DNA from: Actinomycetota bacterium | GTDB lineage: Bacteria > Actinomycetota > Actinomycetes > Actinomycetales > Microbacteriaceae | Reading direction: 5' to 3' | Length of the DNA stretch: 13,061 bases | Assembly (NCBI GenBank): GCA_009703445.1 | Contig: WLGA01000018.1 | Coordinates: 1 to 13,061 of the forward strand | Shown here: piece by piece, positions 6,616-13,061 of the stretch | Layout of the letters: each line of letters begins with the position of its first letter | Numbering within the stretch: the stretch's first letter is position 1 | Program-made: the position numbers and the translations under genes | Notes under the pieces: generated by a model | Told to the model about the DNA's origin: nothing | The model's input: the letters and a program-made list of their open reading frames with translations, nothing else | Databases searched by the model: none

Positions 6616-7621
6616 AAAGGTTCGAAAGCCCAATATTTATGACGTAGCCAAACTTGCCGGCGTCTCGCACCAGACCGTGTCTCGCGTCATCAACAACGCC
6701 GATTACATAAAGGAAGACACCCGAAGCAAAGTCCAAAGTGCAATGCAAGAGCTGGGATACGTTCCTAATGCAGCAGCGCGTGCGTTGGTAACCGCAAAGT
6801 CCAAGATTGTTGGGATCCTGGTTTCTGACATCGTCTATCACGGCCCTGCTGGAATGATGCATGCAATGGAGAAGGAAGCGCGCAGGGGTGGCTACTTTGC
6901 GATCTCAGCGTCTGTTGACCCCCTCGACAACGACTCAATTGCCCAGGGCATCGAACATCTTCGCCGAGTGGGAATCGAAGGCTTGGTAGTCATCACTCCT
7001 CAATCGGATTCAGTTCAGGCAGTCGAAAGACTAGTGAAAGACATTCCCGTCGTCTTCATCGATAGCCCGCATAACTCCACGGAGTTGTCGGCCGAGCTTG
7101 GCAACTACGAGGGCGCAAAGAGAGCTACCGAACACCTAATTTCTCTGGGTCACAAGAAGATTGTTCACGTGGCCGGTCCATCCGAGTGGTTTGATTCGGC
7201 TCCCAGAGTTTCCGGTTATTCTGACGCAATGAAAAGTGCAAAACTCGAACCGAAGGTGTTTGCCGGAGACTGGTCGGTTCCGACCGGGTACGAAATCGGC
7301 AAAAACTTAGAGCTCGACCAAAGCAAAGTAACTGCGATATTCGCAGCCAATGATCATCTTGCGCTTGGCTTGATGAGGGCCTTACGCCAACGCGGATACG
7401 ACATTCCTCAGCGGGTCAGCATCATCGGTTTTGACGATGTGCCAGAAGCCGCCTTTTATGAGCCTCCTCTAACAACGATGAGACCCGACTTTGCCGAGCT
7501 TGGCCGGGTGGCGATGGAGAAAATGCTCGGTCACATCACTCGCGAAGCCACGTTGAGTTCCGACGAGCTGATTCCAGAGTTAATCGTCCGCGAATCAACC
7601 GCGCTTCCCGCAAATCTTTAG
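6608..7621 (+). CDS. LacI-family transcriptional regulator, AraR-like repressor of arabinose genes
   Basis: A 337-residue LacI/GalR-family repressor of normal length. Residues about 8-60 form the helix-turn-helix and hinge (IYDVAKLAGVSHQTVSRVIN, then ELGYVPNAAARAL). The remainder is a periplasmic-binding-protein-like sensor, with VGILVSDI, GLVVITPQS, PVVFIDSP, HLISLGHKKIVHVAGP, AIFAANDHLALGLMRALRQRG and VSIIGFDDVPEA. GTG at 6608 is preceded by AAGGTGG (6592-6598). It overlaps the SRPBCC gene by 8 bases (GTGACTGA) and sits between araA and araB, so it is expressed with the genes it most likely controls. The two CG-centred palindromes at 4251-4266 and 9993-10016 are the expected targets. L-arabinose is the most likely inducer by context. 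It is not of the Bacillus AraR type, whose DNA-binding domain belongs to the GntR family. Confidence 0.93.
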   Translation: MTEKVRKPNIYDVAKLAGVSHQTVSRVINNADYIKEDTRSKVQSAMQELGYVPNAAARALVTAKSKIVGILVSDIVYHGPAGMMHAMEKEARRGGYFAISASVDPLDNDSIAQGIEHLRRVGIEGLVVITPQSDSVQAVERLVKDIPVVFIDSPHNSTELSAELGNYEGAKRATEHLISLGHKKIVHVAGPSEWFDSAPRVSGYSDAMKSAKLEPKVFAGDWSVPTGYEIGKNLELDQSKVTAIFAANDHLALGLMRALRQRGYDIPQRVSIIGFDDVPEAAFYEPPLTTMRPDFAELGRVAMEKMLGHITREATLSSDELIPELIVRESTALPANL

Positions 7622-7644
7622 CCAACAAAATATCAAAGGAAACC

Positions 7645-9306
7645 ATGAGCACTGAAAAATATGTAGTCGGCGTTGACTATGGAACCCTTTCTGGCCGAGC
7701 AGTAGTTGCCAGAGTCTCTGATGGAGCCGAACTCGGGTCGGCTGTGCTCGATTACCCTCACGCCGTCATGGACACCAAGCTTGCCTCCTCGGGTGCGACT
7801 CTCGGCCCAGACTGGGCGCTTCAGGATGCGAACGACTACGTCGCAGTGCTCAAATCGGCGGTCCCTGCGGCAATCAAGGATGCCGGAATCGACCCGGCCG
7901 ATGTCATCGGAATCGCGACAGACTTTACGGCCTGCACCATGGTGCCAACTACGATTAACGGCACTCCGCTGAGCAACCTCGACGAGTTCCGGAACAACCC
8001 GCACGCATACGTGAAGTTGTGGAAGCACCACGCCGCCCAGCCTCACGCCGACCGCATCAACGAACTGGCCCGCGAACGCGGTGAAACCTGGTTGAGTCGT
8101 TACGGCGGATTGATTTCTTCCGAATGGGAGCTTGCCAAAGGACTTCAGCTTCTTGAGGAGGCACCCGAGGTTTACAACACCATGCACAAATTTGTGGAAG
8201 CGGCCGACTGGATCATCTGGCAGCTCTGCGGCACCTACGTTCGCAACGCCTGCACCGCCGGCTACAAGGGCAACCTTCAGGATGGGCAGTATCCGAGTCG
8301 AGAATTCTTGGGTGCCCTAAACCAAGATTTCGCTGGCTTCGCCGAAGACAAAATCGCCAACACCATCGGTGAACTTGGTGACCGTGCTGGTGGCCTGACC
8401 GCCGAGGCTGCTGCTTGGACAGGTCTACCTGAAGGCATTGCAGTTGCAGTCGGAAACGTTGATGCTCACGTAACCGCTCCGGCAGCGAAAGCCACCAAGC
8501 CGGGCCAAATGGTTGCAATCATGGGCACTTCGACCTGTCACGTCATGAATGGTGACGTGCTTAAGGAAGTTCCTGGAATGTGCGGCGTAGTAGACGGCGG
8601 AATCATCAGCGGTTATTACGGTTACGAAGCCGGGCAGTCTGGCGTCGGCGACATCTTTGCTTGGTACGTCAAGAACCAGGTTCCGGGCAGCTACTACGAA
8701 GCGGCTGCTGCGCAGGGGCTAACCATCCATGAATATTTGACAAACCTTTCTGCCGAACAAGAGGTTGGCGAACACGGATTAGTGGCCCTCGACTGGCACT
8801 CGGGCAACCGTTCGGTTTTGGTCGATCACGAACTCTCGGGGCTGATGATCGGTGCCACTCTCACGACCAAACCAGAAGACGGCTATCGCGCGCTTCTAGA
8901 ATCAACAGCCTTTGGCGCTCGAAAGATCGTTGAAACTTTCCGCACCGCAGGTGTTCCGGTTGAAGAGTTCATCGTCGCCGGTGGGCTGCTAAAGAACAAG
9001 TTCCTCATGCAGATGTACTGCGATGTTCTGCAGTTGCCGCTCAGTGTCATCAACTCGACTCAGGGTCCTGCCCTCGGTTCATGCATTCACGCTGCGGTTG
9101 CAGCCGGAGCATACGAGTCCGTCGACGCTGCAGCCGAGGCTATGGGAAGCGTCTCTAAGGGCGTTTACCAGCCAGACCCTGAACGTGGAAAGAAATACGA
9201 CCGACTATATGCCGAGTACGAAATCCTTCACGACTACTTTGGTCGCGGCGAGAATAATGTCATGAAGCGCCTAAAGGCACTTCGCAGAGAGGCTTCGAAT
9301 GCTTAG
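7645..9306 (+). CDS. araB: Ribulokinase
   Basis: FGGY-family kinase that phosphorylates L-ribulose to L-ribulose-5-phosphate with ATP in the cytoplasm. At 553 residues it is the normal length. The N-terminal phosphate-binding motif is VGVDYGTLSGRAVV (residues 8-21). GNVDAH supplies the probable catalytic base Asp273, matching Asp274 of Bacillus halodurans ribulokinase. GTSTCHVMNG and GVGDIFAWYVK fall in the middle, and the ATP-site signature AGGLLKNKFLMQM begins at residue 445. AAAGGAAA lies just upstream of the ATG. It follows the LacI-type gene after 23 bases and overlaps araD by 8 bases (ATGCTTAG). No separate promoter or operator is visible before it, so it depends on read-through from the araA promoter. 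Confidence 0.97.
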   Translation: MSTEKYVVGVDYGTLSGRAVVARVSDGAELGSAVLDYPHAVMDTKLASSGATLGPDWALQDANDYVAVLKSAVPAAIKDAGIDPADVIGIATDFTACTMVPTTINGTPLSNLDEFRNNPHAYVKLWKHHAAQPHADRINELARERGETWLSRYGGLISSEWELAKGLQLLEEAPEVYNTMHKFVEAADWIIWQLCGTYVRNACTAGYKGNLQDGQYPSREFLGALNQDFAGFAEDKIANTIGELGDRAGGLTAEAAAWTGLPEGIAVAVGNVDAHVTAPAAKATKPGQMVAIMGTSTCHVMNGDVLKEVPGMCGVVDGGIISGYYGYEAGQSGVGDIFAWYVKNQVPGSYYEAAAAQGLTIHEYLTNLSAEQEVGEHGLVALDWHSGNRSVLVDHELSGLMIGATLTTKPEDGYRALLESTAFGARKIVETFRTAGVPVEEFIVAGGLLKNKFLMQMYCDVLQLPLSVINSTQGPALGSCIHAAVAAGAYESVDAAAEAMGSVSKGVYQPDPERGKKYDRLYAEYEILHDYFGRGENNVMKRLKALRREASNA

Positions 9307-9949
9307 GTTCCCGCACGAACGTCAGTTGCTGGCTGACCTGCACCAGCAACTCTGGGATGCCGGCCTGGTGATCTGGACTGGTGGCAATGTGTCTCAGCGA
9401 GTGGACGGTGGCTTTCTCATTAAGCCAAGCGGAGTCACGTATCCCGAGCTGACCGCAGAGTCGATGGTGCTTTGCGACTTGGATGGCAATGTGATTGAGG
9501 GCACTCGTGCACCGTCAAGCGACACTGCAGCCCACGCTTACGTATATCGCAATATGCCTGAGGTTGGGGGAGTCGTTCACACCCACTCGAACTATGCCTG
9601 CGGCTTCGCGGCGGCCCAAATGCCGATCCCTTGTGTTCTCACTGCCATCGCAGACGAATTCGGCGGAGACATCCCGCTGGGGCCATTCGCCATCATCGGC
9701 GATGACTCGATTGGTCGCGGAATCGTAGAAACTCTCGATGGTCACCGGTCTCCAGCGGTTCTAATGAGACAGCACGGGGTGTTCACAATCGGCAAGAACG
9801 GCAAGGATGCGTTGAAGGCTGCCGTCATGTGTGAAGACGCAGCCAAGTCGGTATCCATTGCTATGCAGGTCGGCACGCCCAATAAATTGCCGAATGATGT
9901 AATCGACGCGCTCTACAACCGTTATCAAATCGTTTACGGACAGCACTAG
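9299..9949 (+). CDS. araD: L-ribulose-5-phosphate 4-epimerase
   Basis: Zinc-dependent class II aldolase-fold enzyme converting L-ribulose-5-phosphate to D-xylulose-5-phosphate, which enters the pentose phosphate pathway. At 216 residues it is slightly shorter than E. coli AraD (231). Visible motifs are TGGNVSQR, IKPSGVTYPEL, SSDTAAH with Asp75, the zinc pair His94 and His96 in VHTHSNYA, IADEFGGDIP, and the third zinc ligand His159 in RQHGVF. The end YNRYQIVYGQ carries Tyr213, equivalent to E. coli Tyr229. The tyrosine and the ADEF segment favour AraD over the related fuculose aldolase. It starts inside the end of araB and is the last gene before the transporter promoter region. Confidence 0.95.
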   Translation: MLRFPHERQLLADLHQQLWDAGLVIWTGGNVSQRVDGGFLIKPSGVTYPELTAESMVLCDLDGNVIEGTRAPSSDTAAHAYVYRNMPEVGGVVHTHSNYACGFAAAQMPIPCVLTAIADEFGGDIPLGPFAIIGDDSIGRGIVETLDGHRSPAVLMRQHGVFTIGKNGKDALKAAVMCEDAAKSVSIAMQVGTPNKLPNDVIDALYNRYQIVYGQH

Positions 9950-9992
9950 AAAACGTTCCCTCTGCGGCGAGCCTTGTGTAATGCTTATCTCA

Positions 9993-10016
9993 AGAAATGT
10001 GAGCGTTCACATTTCT
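9993..10016. promoter_or_regulatory. LacI-family operator upstream of the sugar ABC transporter
   Basis: Half-sites AGAAATGTGA (9993-10002) and TCACATTTCT (10007-10016) flank GCGT: 11 of 12 pairs match around a central CG at 10004/10005. The core ATGTGAGCGTTCACAT shares most bases with the araA operator at 4251-4266, so the same repressor probably controls both transcripts. It lies 143 bases before the chvE-type start, implying a long leader. I could not assign matching -10 and -35 boxes with confidence; a weak AGAAAT sits where the araA -10 would align. Confidence 0.85.
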
Positions 10017-10159
10017 ACCGCTTGGGGAACTTTCCCTAACAGGATTCACTCTGCAATGGCGCGAGCTGAAGTGGGTGGAAGTCAAGGCTCATCCGGGTTG
10101 GACACGGTTGAGTTCAAGCTAATAGTGACTGGTCCGGTCGCTTTTCGAAAGGAACTGAA
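10017..10159 (+). other. Long untranslated leader of the transporter transcript
   Basis: 143 bases between the operator and the TTG start of the binding-protein gene. No convincing gene, terminator or known riboswitch is seen. A weak second promoter pair (TTGGAC 10098-10103, 16 bp, TAATAG 10120-10125) is possible but each box matches the consensus at only about three of six positions. Confidence 0.35.
10148..10153 (+). promoter_or_regulatory. Ribosome binding site that decides the TTG start of the binding-protein gene
   Basis: AAAGGA, 6 bases before TTG at 10160. The peptide from this TTG begins with a complete lipoprotein signal (MFKKVLGL to LTGC), and no ATG or GTG in this frame lies close by upstream. 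Confidence 0.75.
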
Positions 10160-11257
10160 TTGTTCAAGAAAGTACTAGGCCTAGCAGCTGCTGGTGCGCT
10201 TGTAGTTGCGACCCTAACCGGTTGTGCTCCTGCAGCAGAAACCACCGCTGGCGGTCTTATCGGCGTTTCGATGCCTACCCAGTCATCAACTCGTTGGATC
10301 TCAGACGGCGACAGCATCAAGACCGCTCTAGAGGCAGACGGCTTCTCAGTTGACCTTCAGTACGCTGAAGACGACATCCCAACCCAGGTTTCACAGCTTG
10401 AGGCAATGCTGACCAAGGGCGCTAAGGCTCTTATCATCGCTGCTATCGACGGAACCCAGCTAACCGACGTTCTTCAGGCAGCTAAGGATGCAGGCGTTCC
10501 TGTTATCTCTTACGACCGCTTGATCCGTGACTCAGCAAACGTTGACTACTACGCAACCTTCGACAACTTCAAGGTCGGCGTTCAGCAGGCAACCTCACTT
10601 CTAGTTGGCATGGGCGTATACGCAACTGAGGAATCAACCTCAGCTGACGGCGCAAACGCTAAGGGCCCTCTAAACGTTGAGCTATTCGCTGGTTCACCAG
10701 ACGACAACAACGCAACCTTCTTCTACAACGGTGCGATGTCAGTTCTTCAGCCACTAATCGACAGCAAGGTTCTTGTTGTTAAGTCTGGCCAGACTGCATT
10801 CGAGAAGGTCGCAACTCTACGTTGGGACGGCGCAGTTGCTCAGAAGCGCATGGAAGACATCCTTGTCGGTTCATACGCATCAGCAAAGGTTAACGGTGTT
10901 CTTTCACCTTACGACGGTCTAAGCCGCGGAATCATCGCTGCTCTAACCGACGCTGGTTACTCAACCATGCCTACCATCGTTGGCCAGGACGCTGAAGTTC
11001 TTTCAGTCAAGGCAATGTTGGCTGGCGAGCAGTACTCAACCATCTTCAAGGACACTCGTGAACTTGCAAAGGTTGCAGTATCAATGGCAAAGGCGATCCT
11101 AAACGGTGAGACCCCTGAGACCAACGACACCACCACCTACAACAACGGCGTGAAGGTTGTTCCTTCATACCTACTAACCCCTTACATCGTTACCAAGGAC
11201 AACTACAAGGAATTGTTGATTGACTCTGGTTACATCAAGGAAGCAGACCTAGGTTAA
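10160..11257 (+). CDS. chvE: Sugar-binding lipoprotein of a multiple-monosaccharide ABC transporter, ChvE-like
   Basis: A 365-residue extracellular binding protein anchored by lipid. The signal peptide has MFKK, a hydrophobic core to about residue 19 and the lipobox LTGC with Cys22. The mature part closely follows ChvE of Agrobacterium as I remember it: GVSMPTQSSTRWISDGD, LQYAEDDIPTQVSQLEAML, ALIIAAIDGTQLTDVLQAAKDAG, VISYDRLIRDSANVDYYATF and FDNFKVGVQQA. ChvE binds several aldoses including arabinose, galactose and glucose, so it could serve both sugar modules here. The start is TTG. Codon use is unusually biased (TCA for 19 of 26 serines; CTA and CTT dominate leucine, no CTC noted), unlike the mixed use in araB, suggesting very high expression. 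It is under the LacI-type operator and followed by a strong hairpin. Confidence 0.93.
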   Translation: MFKKVLGLAAAGALVVATLTGCAPAAETTAGGLIGVSMPTQSSTRWISDGDSIKTALEADGFSVDLQYAEDDIPTQVSQLEAMLTKGAKALIIAAIDGTQLTDVLQAAKDAGVPVISYDRLIRDSANVDYYATFDNFKVGVQQATSLLVGMGVYATEESTSADGANAKGPLNVELFAGSPDDNNATFFYNGAMSVLQPLIDSKVLVVKSGQTAFEKVATLRWDGAVAQKRMEDILVGSYASAKVNGVLSPYDGLSRGIIAALTDAGYSTMPTIVGQDAEVLSVKAMLAGEQYSTIFKDTRELAKVAVSMAKAILNGETPETNDTTTYNNGVKVVPSYLLTPYIVTKDNYKELLIDSGYIKEADLG

Positions 11258-11285
11258 TCCCTAGTTCAGCAGGTAATACATCGAG

Positions 11286-11313
11286 CTGGCGGGGTGCCTC
11301 GGCACCCCGCCAG
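11286..11313 (+). terminator. Strong GC-rich hairpin between binding protein and ATPase genes, partial terminator or mRNA stabiliser
   Basis: CTGGCGGGGTGC, loop CTCG, GCACCCCGCCAG: a perfect 12-bp stem, extendable by a G-U and an A-U pair. It begins 28 bases after the chvE-type stop. The following TTAGTATTA is T-rich but not a clean T run, so leaky termination or protection of the upstream mRNA end is more likely than full termination. This fits the need for more binding protein than membrane components. Confidence 0.7.
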
Positions 11314-11371
11314 TTAGTATTAGCAACACAGATATAGACCTAAGTTTCGAACCCAAAGAAGAGGCTCCCGA

Positions 11372-12907
11372 ATGACCCAGAACATCCTTGAGATGCAGTC
11401 AATCACCAAGGTTTTTCCCGGAGTACGAGCGCTCGATAACGTTTCACTGAACGTGGCCCGTGGAGAAATCCACGCAATCTGCGGTGAAAACGGAGCAGGT
11501 AAGTCAACGCTGATGAAGGTTCTCTCCGGCGTTTACCCACACGGCACCTACGAAGGCGACATTGTTTACGAAAACAAGGTTGTGGCCTTCAAGAACATCC
11601 GTGAGAGCGAAGCCGAAGGCATCGTCATCATCCACCAGGAATTGGCTCTGAGCCCACACCTTTCGATTGCGGAAAACATCTTCCTGAACAACGAGATCAA
11701 GCGCTTTGGTTTGATCGACTGGAACAAGACCGGCCAAGAAGCTCAGATGCTCATGGCTCGAGTCGGCCTGAAGGAAAACCCTGACACCAAGATCAAGGAC
11801 ATCGGTGTCGGCAAGCAGCAGCTAGTTGAAATCGCCAAGGCGCTTTCAAAGCGTGTGAAGCTTCTCATCCTTGACGAGCCAACTGCCGCGCTGAACGACG
11901 AAGACTCGGCTCACCTTCTGGATTTGCTTCGCCACCTACGCGGCCAGGGAATCAGCTGCATCATCATTTCTCACAAGTTGAATGAGATCGCCGCGATTGC
12001 CGACAAGACCACCATTATTCGCGATGGCAAGTCGGTTGAGACCCTCGACATGTCTGACGGCAAGGCAGACCAGGAGCGCATCATTAAGGGCATGGTTGGC
12101 CGCGAGATGGACAACCGCTACCCAGCACACACTTCACACACAGGCGCTGAAATTCTCCGAGTTGAGAACTGGACTGCACACCACCCGGATGACAAGAACC
12201 GCGTCGTCGTCGACAACGTGAACATCAACGTCAAAAAGGGTGAAATCGTCGGAATCGCTGGCATCATGGGTGCCGGGCGAACCGAGTTTGCGCGAAGCCT
12301 ATTTGGTCGCAGCTGGGGAACCAACATCTCGGGCAAGGCTTTCATCAACGGCAAGGAAGCAAACGTCAGCACCATCCGCAACGCGATTGACTCGGGTTTG
12401 GCCTATGCCACCGAAGACCGCAAACGTTTTGGTCTAAACCTGATTGACGACATCAAGCGCAACATCTCGATGGCGTCGCTGCACACATTCGTTAAGCGTG
12501 GGCTGGTTAACGACAACGAAGAATTCAAGGTCGCATCGGGTTACCGCGAGAGCATGAACATCAAGGCGCCTTCGGTGCTTTCGATCACCGGAAAGCTTTC
12601 TGGCGGAAACCAGCAGAAGGTTGTGCTGAGCCAGTGGATTCACTCGAACCCTGAGGTGCTCATCCTGGATGAGCCGACTCGTGGAATCGATGTCGGTGCG
12701 AAGTATGAAATTTACACAATCATTCAGCGCTTAGCCGACGAGGGTAAGGGCATCATCGTGATCTCGAGTGAGCTTCCAGAGCTACTCGGAATTTGCGACC
12801 GCATTTACGCGCTTGCAGAAGGCGCAATCACCGGGGAAGTTAGCAAAGAGAATGCAACCCCTGAACTACTTATGAAGTACATGACTGCAGAGAAGGGCAA
12901 CAAATAA
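11372..12907 (+). CDS. mmsA: ATP-binding protein of multiple-monosaccharide ABC importer, two nucleotide-binding domains
   Basis: A 511-residue duplicated ABC ATPase of the RbsA/XylG/GguA type that powers sugar import at the inner face of the membrane. First domain: Walker A GENGAGKST (38-46), signature-like GVGKQQ (145-150) and Walker B LLILDEPTAAL (Asp168, Glu169). Second domain: a degenerate Walker A GIMGAGRTE, signature LSGGNQQKVVLSQW and LILDEPTRGIDVGAKYEI. The degenerate second Walker A and altered first signature are normal for this subfamily, in which one ATP site is thought to be less active. AGAAGAGG (11357-11364) supports the ATG. It ends TAATG, sharing one base with the permease start. 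mmsA/gguA naming rests on pairing with a ChvE-like protein. Confidence 0.93.
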   Translation: MTQNILEMQSITKVFPGVRALDNVSLNVARGEIHAICGENGAGKSTLMKVLSGVYPHGTYEGDIVYENKVVAFKNIRESEAEGIVIIHQELALSPHLSIAENIFLNNEIKRFGLIDWNKTGQEAQMLMARVGLKENPDTKIKDIGVGKQQLVEIAKALSKRVKLLILDEPTAALNDEDSAHLLDLLRHLRGQGISCIIISHKLNEIAAIADKTTIIRDGKSVETLDMSDGKADQERIIKGMVGREMDNRYPAHTSHTGAEILRVENWTAHHPDDKNRVVVDNVNINVKKGEIVGIAGIMGAGRTEFARSLFGRSWGTNISGKAFINGKEANVSTIRNAIDSGLAYATEDRKRFGLNLIDDIKRNISMASLHTFVKRGLVNDNEEFKVASGYRESMNIKAPSVLSITGKLSGGNQQKVVLSQWIHSNPEVLILDEPTRGIDVGAKYEIYTIIQRLADEGKGIIVISSELPELLGICDRIYALAEGAITGEVSKENATPELLMKYMTAEKGNK

Positions 12908-13061
12908 TGTCAATCGCAACTCAGGAAAAGAAGGGCCTACTGGCCAACGTTCGTGGGCGTCTTGAAGGCGTGAACCTGCGTCAGAACGGTATCTTCTTGG
13001 CTTTGATCGCCTTGATTCTGTTCTTCGCGGCTACCACTCCAAATGCCGCATCGCTAACTCC
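12907..13061 (+). CDS. mmsB: Permease of multiple-monosaccharide ABC importer, N-terminal part only
   Basis: Frame open from ATG 12907, overlapping the ATPase stop by one base (TAATG), to the window edge: 51 complete codons. Residues 1-26 are a polar, basic cytoplasmic tail (TQEKKGLLANVRGRLEG), followed by a first membrane helix at about 28-45 (NGIFLALIALILFFAATTP), typical of BPD_transp_2 sugar permeases such as GguB or XylH. The identity rests on this start plus the fixed order binding protein, ATPase, permease; the rest of the protein is outside the window. Confidence 0.85.
   Translation, partial: MSIATQEKKGLLANVRGRLEGVNLRQNGIFLALIALILFFAATTPNAASLT

Noticed and set aside
7633..8187. 184-residue open frame on the minus strand
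   Set aside because: It is entirely antisense to the start of araB, which has all ribulokinase motifs. The frame shows no recognisable domain and has no separate context.
9981..10178. 65-residue plus-strand frame in the transporter leader
   Set aside because: It overlaps the LacI-type operator and the start of the binding-protein gene, has no good ribosome site and no recognisable features. The possibility of a leader peptide is weak.
11372..12907. Degenerate second Walker A motif in the ABC ATPase as a possible inactivating change
   Set aside because: GxxGAGRTE in the second domain is usual for RbsA/XylG/GguA-type importers, so it is not a lesion.
1..13061. Search for mobile elements, CRISPR arrays, toxin-antitoxin or defence genes
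   Set aside because: No transposase, integrase, regularly spaced repeats, tRNA-like fold or defence-type protein was found. All larger frames fit sugar metabolism, transport or its control, apart from the two small genes described.

Overview
The window is a carbohydrate-use locus from what looks like an actinobacterium, plausibly a streamlined Microbacteriaceae-type freshwater lineage. This placement is an inference. It rests on moderate GC (about the mid-50s by eye), very tight gene packing, frequent GTG/TTG starts, and the style of the GalT, GH36 and LacI proteins. No rRNA, tRNA, CRISPR, insertion sequence or phage gene is visible.

Left part, galactose (1-4177). Two minus-strand genes, a DeoR-family repressor followed by galT (cut by the window edge), are divergent from a plus-strand GH36 alpha-galactosidase. 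The 148-base divergent region carries three inverted repeats. One is a perfect 18-bp palindrome (1979-1996) that is a good candidate operator. The simplest reading is a galactoside module: alpha-galactosidase releases galactose in the cytoplasm, galT is part of the Leloir pathway, and the DeoR protein senses a sugar phosphate. galK is not in view and may lie beyond the left edge.

Middle part, L-arabinose (4178-9949). After a hairpin terminator, a promoter with a LacI-type operator drives araA, a small four-helix membrane protein, an SRPBCC/AHSA1-like protein, a LacI-family regulator (AraR-like), araB and araD. Junctions are 0-23 bases apart or overlap by 8 bases, so this is very probably one transcript. 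AraA, AraB and AraD convert L-arabinose to L-ribulose, L-ribulose-5-phosphate and D-xylulose-5-phosphate.

Right part, uptake (9950-13061). A second, more symmetrical LacI-type operator precedes a ChvE-like sugar-binding lipoprotein, a two-domain ABC ATPase (mmsA/gguA type) and the start of the permease (mmsB/gguB type), cut by the right edge. A strong GC-rich hairpin separates the binding protein from the ATPase. It probably keeps binding-protein mRNA more abundant than that of the membrane components.

Most of the content belongs to well-known families. The less described parts are the two small genes inside the arabinose operon, the inferred shared AraR-like operator pair, and the palindrome cluster of the galactose module.
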